Positions 23,721-32,811 of a stretch of 64,000 nt of DNA are shown here, in pieces. The notes under the pieces were generated by a model. That model ran no database searches. It was not told the origin of the DNA and was given only the letters and a program-made list of their open reading frames with translations. A program made the translations under genes and the position numbers. How positions within the stretch are numbered: position 1 is the stretch's first letter; every line of letters starts with the position of its first letter. Origin of the DNA: Mycolicibacterium aurum (lineage in GTDB: Bacteria; Actinomycetota; Actinomycetes; Mycobacteriales; Mycobacteriaceae); NCBI RefSeq assembly GCF_900637195.1, contig NZ_LR134356.1:2418001-2482000 (forward strand), read 5' to 3'.

Positions 23721-24506
23721 ATGTCTGGGCCGAAGAATAACTATGCAGAAGTGACGGAGATGTTCCGTCAGCTCAAGTCCCTCGAAAACGGTTCGGCGGC
23801 GTTTCGCCGTCAACGCGAAGTGATCGCGGCACAGTGTCTTCCGCTGGCCGAACATATCGCCCGCCGGTACGGCGGACGCGGCGAGCCTCACGACGACCTC
23901 GTGCAGGTCGCCCGGGTCGGGCTCGTGAGCGCGATCAACCGATTCGACGTCGACAACGGTGCCGACTTTCTGTCCTTCGCCGTTCCGACGATGATGGGCG
24001 AGGTCCGTCGCCACTTCCGTGATCACGGGTGGGCTGTCAAGGTGCCTCGCGGCATCAAAGAACTGCTGCCACAGCTGAACAGGGCCCGCGCAGAGCTCTC
24101 GCAACGGCTGGGCCGCGCGCCGAACGCCTCCGAGGTCGCCGAATACCTCGGAATCGACCGACAGATCGTCGTCCAGGCAACGATCGCCAGCGGCAATTAT
24201 TCGACGATGTCGACCGACATGACGTTCGGGTCCGACGACGACGGTCTCGCCCTCAGCGAGACGTTCGGCTCCGTCGACTCCAACCTGGACAAAGTGCTCG
24301 ATGTCGAGAGCGTGCGTCCACTGCTGGCGGCGTTGCCGGAGCGCGAACGAACAGTGCTGCGGCTGCGCTTCTTTGAGAACATGACGCAGACGCAGATCGC
24401 CGCGCGCATCGGGTGCTCGCAGATGCATGTCTCCCGGCTGCTGACGAAAGCGCTGGAACGGCTGCGGGATCAGGTCAGCGATCCGCGCCTGGCGCCGGCC
24501 TGCTGA
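23721..24506 (+). CDS. SigF-like general-stress sigma factor
   Basis: A 261-residue sigma-70 group 3 factor. Region 2 is CLPLAEHIARRYGGRGEPHDDLVQVARVGLVSAINRFD and DFLSFAVPTMMGEVRRHFRDHGWAVKVPR; region 3 is LSQRLGRAPNASEVAEYLGI; region 4 is LPERERTVLRLRFFENMTQTQIAARIGCSQMHVSRLL. From memory it is closely similar to Mtb SigF throughout. Unlike the sigF locus of Mtb, no RsbW anti-sigma gene is adjacent, so this may be a paralogue. Start: ATG 23721 gives MSGPKNNYAEV; a later Met is possible. Confidence 0.92.
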   Translation: MSGPKNNYAEVTEMFRQLKSLENGSAAFRRQREVIAAQCLPLAEHIARRYGGRGEPHDDLVQVARVGLVSAINRFDVDNGADFLSFAVPTMMGEVRRHFRDHGWAVKVPRGIKELLPQLNRARAELSQRLGRAPNASEVAEYLGIDRQIVVQATIASGNYSTMSTDMTFGSDDDGLALSETFGSVDSNLDKVLDVESVRPLLAALPERERTVLRLRFFENMTQTQIAARIGCSQMHVSRLLTKALERLRDQVSDPRLAPAC

Positions 24507-24557
24507 CAAGTCGGCTCCCGCGAGGCGTCTGCACTCGATGCTGCCCCGACATGAGGC

Positions 24558-24593
24558 GGTCCCCTCGGCACCGTGGTCTGGGCCGAGGGGACC
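24558..24593 (+). terminator. Hairpin terminator after the SigF-like gene
   Basis: Perfect 12-bp inverted repeat GGTCCCCTCGGC-N12-GCCGAGGGGACC, 51 bp after the sigma stop codon. No U-tract, as is common for mycobacterial terminators. Confidence 0.65.
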
Positions 24594-25173
24594 TCGCGTC
24601 AGTTCGACCCCGGGGTCGCCTGAGCACGTCGTCGGTGGATAACCCTCAGCGCCGAAGTGAAACATGGCGTCCGGCTACAGTTGCGCCGCCGATGGCTTCC
24701 GGCCGGAGCCTTTCGCGGCGAAGCCGCCGGCGAGGCGGTAGCGCGCGTGCCGCAGCAGATTCAGCCTCGGAATCCGCCAGCATCTCAACGAATGATGCTC
24801 GTCGTGAATGCGAGTCCCACGCCCCCGCGGGGGAGGTCTTCATGGATCTTGACGTAGTCGGCACCGATCAGCCCCGCACGATCCGCCATGGACTCGCCGG
24901 TGCCTGCTCGCACGAAGCGGTTGCGGACGTGGACTGAGCCGAGCGATGCGGGGGAGAAGGCGCCGTCACCCCGCCCCAAAATTTGAGCTTGGTTGAACTC
25001 ACTTCCGAAGACTAGTTGGCTCAACACGGCATTGCAACGGAATACTCGGATGTCACGTACTGCTGGCGCCGCCAATTCCACTGTGATTGAAGATGCACCG
25101 AGGTGCGTCAACGTCTGCGGAGGTGGGTATGCCCACCGGCGACGGCGCGGGGCCGGATCGCAGGAGGTCACAG
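24594..25173. other. Intergenic stretch without a supported gene
   Basis: About 580 bases. Several open frames cross it but none shows a recognisable motif or good start site. It contains an unusually A/T-rich patch (24976-25030, including CAAAATTTGAGC) and, close to the next gene, GGGTAT (25125-25130) without a convincing -35. It may hold the promoter and leader of the YihY gene or an unrecognised small RNA. Confidence 0.4.
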
Positions 25174-26187
25174 ATGGTGGAGTGGCTGGATCGCGTCCAA
25201 CAGCGGAGCCGGCTCGCCAGCTTCGTCATCGCCGTCATCTACAAGTACGTCGATGACCAGGGCAACTACCTCGCCGCCCTGATCACCTACTACGCGTTCG
25301 TCTCGCTGTTTCCGTTGCTGTTTCTCCTGACCACCGCGCTGGGTGTTCTGCTGTGGAACAAACCGGAGTGGCGTGCCGATATCGTCGACTCCGCGATCAG
25401 CCAGTTCCCGCTCATCGGTGACCAACTGAGCAGGCCGGAAACCCTCAGCGGCGGCAGCACCGCGGTCGTCATCGGAATCGCCGGCGCTCTGTACGGCGGA
25501 CTCGGAGTGGGCCAGGCGCTGCAGAACGCCATGGACTCCGTCTGGTCGGTGCCACGGTTCGTCCGGCGCGATCCGATCAAATCACGCATCCACAGCCTGC
25601 TGCTGCTGGTCGTGTTGGGGTCGGCCCTGATCGCGACGACTGTGTTGACGGGTCTGGGTAGGAACTGGGCCGGGCTCGGGTTCGTCGGTACCGCCGGCGT
25701 CGTGATCGGCTCCCTCGCGCTCAACACCGCGGTGTGCGTCGTCGCGTTCCGCGTCACGACGGTGCGATCGCTGACATTCGCTCAGGTGATGCCGGGGGCA
25801 GTGCTGGCCGCGGTGCTGTGGCAGATGCTGCAATGGTTCGGTGCGTCCTACGTAGCCCGCGTGGTCGCCTCGGCCAGCGTCACCAACAGTGTCTTTGCCA
25901 TCGTGCTGGGTCTGCTGGCGTTCCTCTACCTGGTGTCCACCTCGCTGATGATCTGCGCGGAGATCAACGTGGTGCGCGTGGACCACCTCTACCCCCGTGC
26001 ACTCCTGACTCCGTTCACCGACAACGTCGACCTCACCGATGCAGACCGCAAAGCTTATGCCGGTCAGGCAGAAGCGCAGCGTGCCAAGAGTTTCCAGCAG
26101 GTCGACGTCACGTTCGACCAGCCCGGTCCCGAGGTCGATCCGGACACCGAAGTGCCCAATAACCCTGAAGGAGAGAAAATTCCGTGA
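25174..26187 (+). CDS. YihY/BrkB-family inner-membrane protein
   Basis: A 337-residue protein with six hydrophobic segments. The N-terminal YVDDQGNYLAALITYYAFVSLFPLLFLLTTALG is the hallmark of the YihY/virulence factor BrkB family, often misnamed ribonuclease BN. The start at 25174 follows AGGAGGTCACAG, the best RBS in the region; the frame is open earlier. The C-terminal 60 residues are hydrophilic (AEAQRAKSFQQVDVTFDQ). Transport role not established. It overlaps the next small gene by 4 bp (GTGA). Confidence 0.88.
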   Translation: MVEWLDRVQQRSRLASFVIAVIYKYVDDQGNYLAALITYYAFVSLFPLLFLLTTALGVLLWNKPEWRADIVDSAISQFPLIGDQLSRPETLSGGSTAVVIGIAGALYGGLGVGQALQNAMDSVWSVPRFVRRDPIKSRIHSLLLLVVLGSALIATTVLTGLGRNWAGLGFVGTAGVVIGSLALNTAVCVVAFRVTTVRSLTFAQVMPGAVLAAVLWQMLQWFGASYVARVVASASVTNSVFAIVLGLLAFLYLVSTSLMICAEINVVRVDHLYPRALLTPFTDNVDLTDADRKAYAGQAEAQRAKSFQQVDVTFDQPGPEVDPDTEVPNNPEGEKIP

Positions 26188-26396
26188 GCATCGCCCGTCG
26201 TACCCGCTCCGTCGTCCGCGGAGGCGTCAAGGTCCAGCGCAGGATTGTTGTGGTCCAGGCGCTGTTCTGGCCGACGATCATCGCGGCGGGACTGACCATC
26301 GGTGCGGTCGCTTTCACCATCCGGCGGTCCGCGAAACGAGGGGAGCCGCGTCCGATCGTCGCCGATGAACCCCCCGTCGGCGATCAGCTGCGCTGA
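26184..26396 (+). CDS. Small single-span membrane protein
   Basis: A 70-residue protein: basic N-terminus (MSIARRTRSVVRGGVKVQRR), one membrane segment (VVVQALFWPTIIAAGLTIGAVAFTI), and a short acidic tail. Start is a GTG inside the stop of the YihY gene, so it is translationally coupled to it. Family not recognised; it may be an accessory of the YihY protein. Confidence 0.65.
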   Translation: MSIARRTRSVVRGGVKVQRRIVVVQALFWPTIIAAGLTIGAVAFTIRRSAKRGEPRPIVADEPPVGDQLR

Positions 26397-26584
26397 CAGC
26401 ATCGCCGTCGGACCGACCCTCGGGTGCGGCGGCGTACGTCCCGACAGCGACTTTCGCAGGGAAAACTCGATGAGGATCACCACACCTACCGTGCGCAATT
26501 CCGGCTGAATTTTTCGCGGGAGTGGAACCTCATTCACGTAGGCTGAAAAAGCTTATCCCGCCAATGAGTCCATCGGAGAGTCAC

Positions 26585-27319
26585 ATGACGTCATCTCGGT
26601 CCGCTGCAGCGGCTGGACGGCGCAGAGCCGCGGCCGCCTCGGCGGCGAGGAAGCCTACGAAGTCGGACAAGGCCCGAAACGCGGGCAAACCGGGCGCAAC
26701 CGTCAAGAACAGCGACGATGTCGGCGCACTCGAAGTCGCCGTGACCGAACGGGTTTCCGGCCCCACCGAGCAGATCATGCTGCTTGTGGGAGCGCGGATC
26801 CGGGCGATACGGTTGCGCCAGCAGCTGACCCTGCGCGATGTGGCGGAACGAACCGGCGTCAGCGTATCGATGTTGAGCATGCTGGAGCGGGGGGTGTCCA
26901 CCGCCTCGGTCGGCACGCTGGTGGCGGTGGCATCGGCCCTCGGCGTCCACATGTACGACCTCTTCGCGCTCAAGGACTGCGCCGACGAGTCCCCGGTGAC
27001 AAAGTTGAGCGAGCAAACCGTTGTCCGCCTGGGGGAGGGCGTCACGCGTAGGGTCGCGCACACCGATGCCGTTGCCGGGCTGGAACTCGCGGTCAACGAG
27101 TACGACCTGGGCGGGGTGAGTGGGCCTTCGTCCACTCACCACGACGGCCGCGAATTCGGTGTGCTCATCTCGGGACAGCTGACAATCGAGCTCGATGGCC
27201 AGAGCCACGTGCTGGAACCGGGCGATGTGATCGCGTACACGTCCGAGCTGCCGCACCGCATCGAGAACACCGGTACGGGGCCCGCGGTCGCCGTGTGGGT
27301 CAACCTCGACGAGAGCTGA
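26585..27319 (+). CDS. XRE-type regulator with a C-terminal cupin domain
   Basis: A 244-residue regulator. The first 60 residues are a basic Ala/Lys/Arg-rich tail; the HTH is ARIRAIRLRQQLTLRDVAERTGVSVSMLSMLERG at about 73-106; the cupin domain follows with EFGVLISGQLTIELDGQSHVLEPGDVIAYTSELPHRIEN. Such proteins sense small molecules through the cupin. Start at 26585 is preceded by GGAGAG. It lies directly before a decayed oxidoreductase remnant, which may have been its former target. Confidence 0.87.
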   Translation: MTSSRSAAAAGRRRAAAASAARKPTKSDKARNAGKPGATVKNSDDVGALEVAVTERVSGPTEQIMLLVGARIRAIRLRQQLTLRDVAERTGVSVSMLSMLERGVSTASVGTLVAVASALGVHMYDLFALKDCADESPVTKLSEQTVVRLGEGVTRRVAHTDAVAGLELAVNEYDLGGVSGPSSTHHDGREFGVLISGQLTIELDGQSHVLEPGDVIAYTSELPHRIENTGTGPAVAVWVNLDES

Positions 27320-27373
27320 CCGTGACTTTTCAACTCTCAAGCAGGTTGACCGGCTCCCCACCCCGGCGCCGCG

Positions 27374-27659
27374 GTGTACTGCTGCGGGCCGGAACCACTC
27401 CTTGCTGCCGTCGAACAGCGCTGTGCAGCGGGGCCTTCTGACGACCTAGACGTCGAACGGTTCGCCTCAGCCACGGCTGGGCGTCGACCCCCTCTACTCG
27501 TGCCGCGAAGGCACCTGCGGCAGCTGCGGGACCGCGGTGCTGGACGGGGAGCCCGAGCACCGGGACTCCGTGTTGAGCGGACCCGAGCGTGAAGCCAACG
27601 ACGTCAGGATGATCTGCGTGTCGCGATCGCGCACGCCGCGTCTGGTACTCGACCTCTGA
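27374..27659 (+). pseudogene. Remnant of a phthalate-dioxygenase-reductase-type ferredoxin reductase
   Basis: Two C-terminal pieces of a PDR/vanillate-demethylase-type reductase remain in different frames. The first reads VYCCGPEPLLAAVEQRC ... DVERFAS, the end of the NAD domain. The second reads LGVDPLYSCREGTCGSC GTAVLDGEPEHRD ... RMICVSRSRTPRLVLDL and keeps the full 2Fe-2S cysteine set (C-x4-C-x2-C ... C). The FAD domain, most of the NAD domain and the start of the ferredoxin domain are missing, so an internal deletion and a frameshift have occurred. No function is expected. Confidence 0.82.
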
Positions 27660-27673
27660 CCACAGGAGAAAAC

Positions 27674-28189
27674 ATGGAAACCTGGGATGCCGTTCGCGCC
27701 CGCCGCAACGTCAGGACCTACCGGCAGGACCCGATTCCCGAGGATGCCCTGATGCGCATCGCCGAAGCGGGGTGGCAATCCCCGTCGGCGAAGAACCGGC
27801 AGCCATGGGACTTCGTGATCGTCACCGATCCCGAACAGCTGCAGGAACTCTCGACGGTGTGGCAGGGCGCCGGACACATCGCCTCGGCCCCGGCCGGCAT
27901 CGCGATCGTGGCTCCGGAACCCCCCGACGAACGGCGCAGAGTGGTCGACCAGTACGACCTGGGGCAAGCCACCATGGCGATGGCGGTGACCGCCGCCGAC
28001 CTGGGCATCGGGACGGCCCATTCCTCGGTCGGTGACCAGGACAAGGCCCGCGCCATCCTGGGTGTCCCGGACGATCACTTCGTGGCCTACCTGCTCGGCG
28101 TCGGCTATCCCGCCGATCGTCCGTTGAAGCCCATCAACACGCCGGACCGGCGTCCGTTCGACGAGGTTGTCCACCGCGGCCGGTGGTGA
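27674..28189 (+). CDS. Nitroreductase family protein
   Basis: A 171-residue FMN-type nitroreductase. METWDAVRARRNVRTYRQDPIP is the family N-terminus, WQSPSAKNRQPWDFVIV the FMN-contact segment, and DLGQATMAMAVTAADLGIGTAHSSV and LLGVGYPADRP the later core motifs. It is short for the family but all motifs are there. A clear AGGAGA lies ahead of the ATG. Substrate unknown. It lies just after the reductase remnant. Confidence 0.88.
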   Translation: METWDAVRARRNVRTYRQDPIPEDALMRIAEAGWQSPSAKNRQPWDFVIVTDPEQLQELSTVWQGAGHIASAPAGIAIVAPEPPDERRRVVDQYDLGQATMAMAVTAADLGIGTAHSSVGDQDKARAILGVPDDHFVAYLLGVGYPADRPLKPINTPDRRPFDEVVHRGRW

Positions 28190-28203
28190 TGCCGCCGGCG
28201 GTG

Positions 28204-28371
28204 TCAGCTGCCGGCGACCACCTGCGCGTGTTCTTCGACGGTGAAGGTCAACCCCTCGTCGGTCTCTTTCGGGTCGACCTTCGTCTCACGTCCGCAGACC
28301 GGGCAGGTGGCTGCCTCGTCGGCGGGCGGATCGGAAGCTAGCTCGCGGCCGCTGCCCGGGCAGGTCTTCAT
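28204..28371 (-). CDS. Small zinc-ribbon protein under a SigF-type promoter
   Basis: A 55-residue protein. KTCPGSGRELASD and ATCPVCGRETKVDP supply a C-x-x-C motif plus another cysteine, probably a zinc site; the end is EEHAQVVAGS. The ATG at 28371 follows GGAGCGTGT. A SigF-type promoter stands 40 bp upstream. Function unknown; likely a stress-induced small protein. Confidence 0.72.
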   Translation of the reverse strand: MKTCPGSGRELASDPPADEAATCPVCGRETKVDPKETDEGLTFTVEEHAQVVAGS

Positions 28372-28411
28372 ACACGCTCCTGGAGATGGTGGCTGAGGCG
28401 ATCCCCCTCGG

Positions 28412-28436
28412 GTACCCCGGCGGTGCGGGGCCAACC
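28412..28436 (-). promoter_or_regulatory. SigF-type promoter for the small zinc-ribbon gene
   Basis: Read on the minus strand: GGTT, 15-bp spacer, GGGTAC. Same pattern as the promoter next to the SigF-like gene. Confidence 0.6.
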
Positions 28437-28455
28437 CTCTCGGTCGCGGCGTGCG

Positions 28456-29544
28456 TCAGGGGATCTGCCGGCCCCTCGGCGGCCCCGAATGCAGTTCGAC
28501 TTCTTGCGTTTTCACCACGAAGTACACCGCTTTACCCGGCTCCAGATCGAGGTCGGCGGCGGCCGCAGCGGTGACATCCGCCGACAACCCGGTGCCCCCG
28601 TCGGGTTGGTCGACGCCCCGGACCCGCACCACGGGGCCGTGCATGTCGATCTCGGCGACGGTCACCGGTATCACGTTGCGTGGACTGCCGTGCGGGGTAT
28701 CGACGTGCACGGCCACCGCCGCCGGCCGGAACAGGGCTATCGCGGACGCGCCCACCGGGACGTCGCCGATCCCCGAGATCGCGGTACCCCAGGCCGTCCG
28801 GATCACTCCTGGCTCGCTCACGGCGCCCGGGACGAGGTTGATGCCGGCGATCCGTGCGGCGAAGTCGCTGCGCGGCGCGGTCAGGACGGTGCGGGCCGGA
28901 CCGCACTCGACAACCCGCCCGCGGTCGATGACGGCGACCGTGTCGGCGATGGCCAGCGCGTCGAGCAGATCGTGCGTGACGATGATCGCCGTCCTGTCCC
29001 GCAGGATCTCGCGCAGCAGGCGTCGCAGCGCCGGCGCGACCGTGACGTCGAGTGCCGCCATCGGCTCGTCGAGCAGAAGCAGCCGCGGCTCGGCGGCGAG
29101 CGCACGCGCGATCGCCACCCGCTGAGCCTGCCCTCCGGACAGCTGGGCGGGCCGTCGATATGCGAGGTCGGCCGCCCCGACCGCGTCCAGCCAGCGCTGT
29201 GCGGTGGCCCGGGCCGCCGTTCGGGACTGTCCGGAACACCTTGGGGCATAGGCGACATTGGCCGCAACGGTCATGTGCGGGAACAGCATCGCCCGCTGAC
29301 TCAGCATGGCCACCCCCCGGGCGTGCGCAGGTACAAAGGTGCCGGCGGAGGTGTCGGTGACGACCCTCTCGCCCAGCGCGATCCGGCCGTCGTCCGGTCG
29401 TAGCAGGCCGGCGATCAGGTGCAGCAGAGTCGATTTTCCGGCACCGTTCGGCCCCAGCACGGCGACGACTTCACCGTCGGCGACGGACATCTCGACATCG
29501 ACCCCGCGCTGTTCGTGTCGGGCGCGCACCCGGACGCCGCTCAC
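28456..29544 (-). CDS. modC: Molybdate ABC transporter, ATP-binding protein ModC
   Basis: A 362-residue ATPase: Walker [10 protein letters not shown], signature [16 protein letters not shown], Walker [13 protein letters not shown], switch His in [11 protein letters not shown]. The C-terminal 120 residues form a TOBE/Mop domain (the [20 protein letters not shown] region) which binds molybdate. It energises molybdate import for molybdopterin enzymes. The start overlaps the modB stop by 4 bp. Last gene of the modE-like - modA - modB - modC operon. Confidence 0.94.
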   Translation of the reverse strand: MSGVRVRARHEQRGVDVEMSVADGEVVAVLGPNGAGKSTLLHLIAGLLRPDDGRIALGERVVTDTSAGTFVPAHARGVAMLSQRAMLFPHMTVAANVAYAPRCSGQSRTAARATAQRWLDAVGAADLAYRRPAQLSGGQAQRVAIARALAAEPRLLLLDEPMAALDVTVAPALRRLLREILRDRTAIIVTHDLLDALAIADTVAVIDRGRVVECGPARTVLTAPRSDFAARIAGINLVPGAVSEPGVIRTAWGTAISGIGDVPVGASAIALFRPAAVAVHVDTPHGSPRNVIPVTVAEIDMHGPVVRVRGVDQPDGGTGLSADVTAAAAADLDLEPGKAVYFVVKTQEVELHSGPPRGRQIP

Positions 29545-30353
29545 AGCGGGCCCGCCAGGCGTCGGCCGGCCGACGCGACCACGATCAGCGCGGCAACGAC
29601 GATCAGCAACAGCGACAGGGCGACGGCCGCGTCGGCGTCGGTCTCGCGTTGCAGATAGATCTCCAGCGGCAGTGTCCGGGTCACCCCCTGCAGCGACCCG
29701 GCGAAGGTCAGCGTCGCGCCGAACTCACCGAGCGCGCGCGCGAACGCCAGCACCGCGCCCGACATCAGCCCGGGCAGCACCAGCGGCAGCGTCACCGTGC
29801 GCAACACGGTCGTCGGGGTGGCGCCCAGGGTCGCGGCGATCTGCTCGTATCCGGTACCAGCGGACCGCAGCGCGCCTTCGAGGCTGACCACCAGGAAGGG
29901 TAGCGAGACGAACGACTGGGCAAGCACCACCGCGGTGGTCGAGAACGCGATGCGGATACCCAGCACCTCGAGGTGCTGCCCGAGAAGACCCTGCCTGCCG
30001 AACGTGTACAGCAGCGCGATGCCGCCGACCACCGGCGGCAACACCAGGGGAAGCAGTACGAGGGCGCGCAACACCGACTGGCCCGGAAACCGTCCGCGGG
30101 CGAGCACCAAGGCCATCGGGACACCGAGCAGCGTGCACACCACGGTACTGGCCGCTGCCGTCTTCAGGCTCAGAACCAGTGCGGCGCGCGATGATTCGGA
30201 GGTGATCAACGAGACGAAGTTCGGCCAGTCGATTCGGAGCAGGATCGCCACCATCGGTGTGATGACGAACAGCCCGCCGACCGCCGCGGGCAGGTAGATC
30301 CAGCCGGGCAATCCGACCTGGAGCAGCCCTGCGCTCCGGCGCGGCGCGGTCAC
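29541..30353 (-). CDS. modB: Molybdate ABC transporter permease ModB
   Basis: A 270-residue permease with five or six membrane segments. The coupling loop is [37 protein letters not shown], carrying the EAA motif that contacts ModC. Starts overlapping the modA stop (4 bp) and overlaps modC, so translation is coupled along the operon. Confidence 0.94.
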   Translation of the reverse strand: MTAPRRSAGLLQVGLPGWIYLPAAVGGLFVITPMVAILLRIDWPNFVSLITSESSRAALVLSLKTAAASTVVCTLLGVPMALVLARGRFPGQSVLRALVLLPLVLPPVVGGIALLYTFGRQGLLGQHLEVLGIRIAFSTTAVVLAQSFVSLPFLVVSLEGALRSAGTGYEQIAATLGATPTTVLRTVTLPLVLPGLMSGAVLAFARALGEFGATLTFAGSLQGVTRTLPLEIYLQRETDADAAVALSLLLIVVAALIVVASAGRRLAGPL

Positions 30354-31102
30354 GGTGCGGCGAAGCCGGCCGCCGACAGCACGTCTCGACCCTCCGGGCC
30401 CGTGACGAGGTCGATGAACTGCTGCGCGGCCGCCGGATCGGACGCCCCGGCCAGACTCGCGATCGGATAGGTGTTCACCGCGTCTGCGGACTCGGGGAAC
30501 GGCACCGCTGTGACCTTCTCGCCGGCCCCGGTGGCGTCGGTGACGTAGACCAGACCGGCGTCGGCCTGACCGGATGTGATCTTGCCCAGCACGTCGGTGA
30601 CTGCCGACTCCTCACTCACCGGTGTCAGCCTCACCCCGGTGTCGTCCTCCACTTTCTCGGTGGCCGACCCGCACGGCACCTGTGGTGCGCACACCACCAC
30701 CTGCAGGCCCGGCGCGGCCAGATCTGCGAAAGCGGTTATACCGCGCGGGTTTCCCGGCGTAGTCACGATGGTCAACGTGTTGGTAGCGAAGTCGACCGGC
30801 GCACCGGACACCAGGGCGCCGTCGACGGCTCTGGCCATGTTGGCGGCGTCAGCGGAGGCGAAGACGTCGGCGGGCGCACCCTGGCTGAGTTGCGCCACGA
30901 GGTCCGACGATCCGGCGAAGTTGAACGCGACTTTCGTTCCGGGATGGTTTCTTTCGAACCGAGCCCCGAGATCGGTGAACGTCGATTTCAGCGAGGCGGC
31001 GGCGAACACGGTCAAGTTGCCTGCGGCGGGGTCATCCGGTGCCGAGGAGCACCCCGCGACAAATGCCGCGACACACAGGGCGGCGCCCGCGATCGACCTC
31101 AC
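30350..31102 (-). CDS. modA: Molybdate-binding lipoprotein ModA
   Basis: A 250-residue substrate-binding protein. Lipobox VAGC at about residue 18 anchors it outside the membrane. The binding-site motifs are [43 protein letters not shown] and, in the second lobe, [26 protein letters not shown]. It captures molybdate (or tungstate) for ModBC. The start overlaps the upstream regulator by 4 bp. Confidence 0.95.
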   Translation of the reverse strand: MRSIAGAALCVAAFVAGCSSAPDDPAAGNLTVFAAASLKSTFTDLGARFERNHPGTKVAFNFAGSSDLVAQLSQGAPADVFASADAANMARAVDGALVSGAPVDFATNTLTIVTTPGNPRGITAFADLAAPGLQVVVCAPQVPCGSATEKVEDDTGVRLTPVSEESAVTDVLGKITSGQADAGLVYVTDATGAGEKVTAVPFPESADAVNTYPIASLAGASDPAAAQQFIDLVTGPEGRDVLSAAGFAAP

Positions 31103-31503
31103 GACGCTCCGCCCGGCGTTTCGATGATGACCGTGGTCGCCTTGACCACGGCGACGGCGACGACTCCCGGCTCAAGGCCGAGCTGGCGCGCCGACTGCGT
31201 ACTCATCAGCGAGACGACGGTGAACGGGCCGCACTGCATCTGCACCTCGCTCATGACCTTGTCGGCAGTGACCTGGGTGACCAGCCCGACGAGCCGGTTG
31301 CGCGCCGAGCTGCCGACACCCAGGGGGTCGGGAGGCGGCGACGCGTGCTCACGGGCGAACGCGGCGAGTACCTCGCCGGCGATCACCTTGCGTCCGGAGT
31401 CGTCTTTCGAGCAGGCCAGGCTGCCGCTGTCGATCCAGCGACGCACGGTGTCATCGCTGACGCCGAGCAGGGCAGCGGCGTCCTTGATCCGGATGGTTGT
31501 CAC
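31099..31503 (-). CDS. HTH-TOBE molybdate-sensing regulator
   Basis: A 134-residue protein with a MerR/excisionase-type HTH at the N-terminus (RIKDAAALLGVSDDTVRRWIDSGSLACSKD) and one Mop/TOBE domain at the C-terminus (SARNRLVGLVTQVTADKVMSEVQMQCGPF ... VVAVAVVKATTVIIE). It combines DNA binding with molybdate binding in half the length of E. coli ModE and uses a different HTH class. First gene of the operon; probably a repressor of it at high molybdate (inference). Confidence 0.88.
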   Translation of the reverse strand: MTTIRIKDAAALLGVSDDTVRRWIDSGSLACSKDDSGRKVIAGEVLAAFAREHASPPPDPLGVGSSARNRLVGLVTQVTADKVMSEVQMQCGPFTVVSLMSTQSARQLGLEPGVVAVAVVKATTVIIETPGGAS

Positions 31504-31590
31504 GCTGCATCCCCTACCCGGCGATCGAATCCGTACATAAGGAGAAATCTACTCGATGTAACCGATTCCGCGGGGCTTAGATCGGCTATC

Positions 31591-31606
31591 GCCCGTATAC
31601 ACGGGC
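31591..31606. terminator. Small hairpin between the mod operon and the phosphatase gene
   Basis: GCCCGT-ATAC-ACGGGC, perfect 6-bp arms, 20 bp beyond the stop of the PP2C gene and 88 bp upstream of the mod operon start. It may terminate the phosphatase message or act as an operator. Confidence 0.4.
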
Positions 31607-31626
31607 AGTTGTCATCAGATGGGTCG

Positions 31627-32811
31627 TCATCGGCGTGGAGGTACGCTCACCGCGATCACGGCGGTGTCGTCTTCCAGTCCGTCGCCGAAGCTCTCCAACA
31701 GCTGTCGCACCGCGGCGACGAACAACGGTGCGTCGGTCGGGGTGTGGTGCCGGGCGAACTCGACGAGATCGTTGTCGTCGTCGAAGCGCCGCTGGGGGCC
31801 GGTCCGGGCCTCCGTGAGCCCGTCGGTGTACATCAGCAAGGTGTCGCCGGGTCCGAGATGGACCGATGTCGACACGAACCGGGGATTCCTGATGATGCCC
31901 ACGGCCTGCCCGCCGGGGGTGTCGACGTACCGGGGGGCCCCGTGCGCCGGCAGCAGCAGCGCCGACGGATGCCCTCCGCTGGCGAGTTCGATGTCGAAAC
32001 CGTCGGCGACGGGAGTGATCACGCCGAAGATGACGGTGCAGAACCGGGGATCGTCGCCGTGGAACTCGTGTCGCAAGACCGAGTCCAGGTTGTGCAGTAC
32101 GGCAGTCGGATCGTCGTCGTAGGCCGCGGCCGCGCGCAGGGTGTAACGGGTGAGCGAGGTGACGGCGGCAGCGCCCGCACCCTTACCGGACACGTCGCCG
32201 AGAAAGATGCCCCATTCCTGGCGCGTGAGTGGGAACAGATCGTAGAAATCCCCGCCGACGTCGTCCGCCGACGCCGTGTGATAGTGCGCAGCGGCGAGCA
32301 AGCCGTCCGGGGGATTGAGGATCGGGGGCACCAGGGAGCGCTGCAGCGTCGCGGCCAGAAGTTGCACACGCTCGCGCTCACGATCGGCTGCCCTGCGTGC
32401 ATCGAGGAGTTCGCGTTCGTAGGCCCGTCGTTCGCTGCCGTCCTGCGCCATGATCCGCAGCGCCTCCGGCTCACCCGAAGCGCTGACCTTGACGTTGGCC
32501 GTGACGAACACCGGAATCTTGGACTCGTCGGCAGTCAACAGATCGACGGTGATGCCGCTCAGGGACCCCGTCATCTGGAGTACGGCGGCAAAGTGCGTCT
32601 CATAGTGGATCCTGCCGCCGACACTCAGCAACTCCGGGAATCGCCGCCCGATGAGGTCGGCCGGCGCACAACCCACCCATTCGCTGAACGTTCGGTTGGC
32701 CAGCATGATGCGGCCGTCCAGCGCGGTAAGCAACAGGCCGCATGGTGCGTTGTCGAAGTAGTCGTCCAGTTGGCGTGGTTTCGTCTGATCGTGTCGCACT
32801 TGATCTTTCAC
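31627..32811 (-). CDS. rsbP: RsbP-type PAS-PP2C phosphatase
   Basis: A 394-residue protein. A PAS domain spans about residues 15-130 (LLLTALDGRIMLANRTFSEWVG, and PVFVTANVKVSASGEP). A helical linker (RRAYERELLDARRAADRERERVQLLAATLQRSL) joins it to a SpoIIE-type PP2C domain with metal-binding DDVGGDFYDLF and GDVSGKGAGAAAVTSL, and GDTLLMYTDGLTEAR. In B. subtilis RsbP dephosphorylates the anti-anti-sigma factor RsbV under energy stress. Its ATG overlaps the stop of the RsbQ-like gene (4 bp). Confidence 0.9.
   Translation of the reverse strand: MKDQVRHDQTKPRQLDDYFDNAPCGLLLTALDGRIMLANRTFSEWVGCAPADLIGRRFPELLSVGGRIHYETHFAAVLQMTGSLSGITVDLLTADESKIPVFVTANVKVSASGEPEALRIMAQDGSERRAYERELLDARRAADRERERVQLLAATLQRSLVPPILNPPDGLLAAAHYHTASADDVGGDFYDLFPLTRQEWGIFLGDVSGKGAGAAAVTSLTRYTLRAAAAYDDDPTAVLHNLDSVLRHEFHGDDPRFCTVIFGVITPVADGFDIELASGGHPSALLLPAHGAPRYVDTPGGQAVGIIRNPRFVSTSVHLGPGDTLLMYTDGLTEARTGPQRRFDDDNDLVEFARHHTPTDAPLFVAAVRQLLESFGDGLEDDTAVIAVSVPPRR

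Noticed and set aside
25125..25130. SigF -10 element (GGGTAT) upstream of the YihY gene
   Set aside because: No GGTT/GTTT element lies at 15-17 bp spacing upstream.
24785..25171. Minus-strand open frame of 128 codons after the SigF-like gene
   Set aside because: No motif, poor start context and uneven composition; left as unassigned intergenic sequence.
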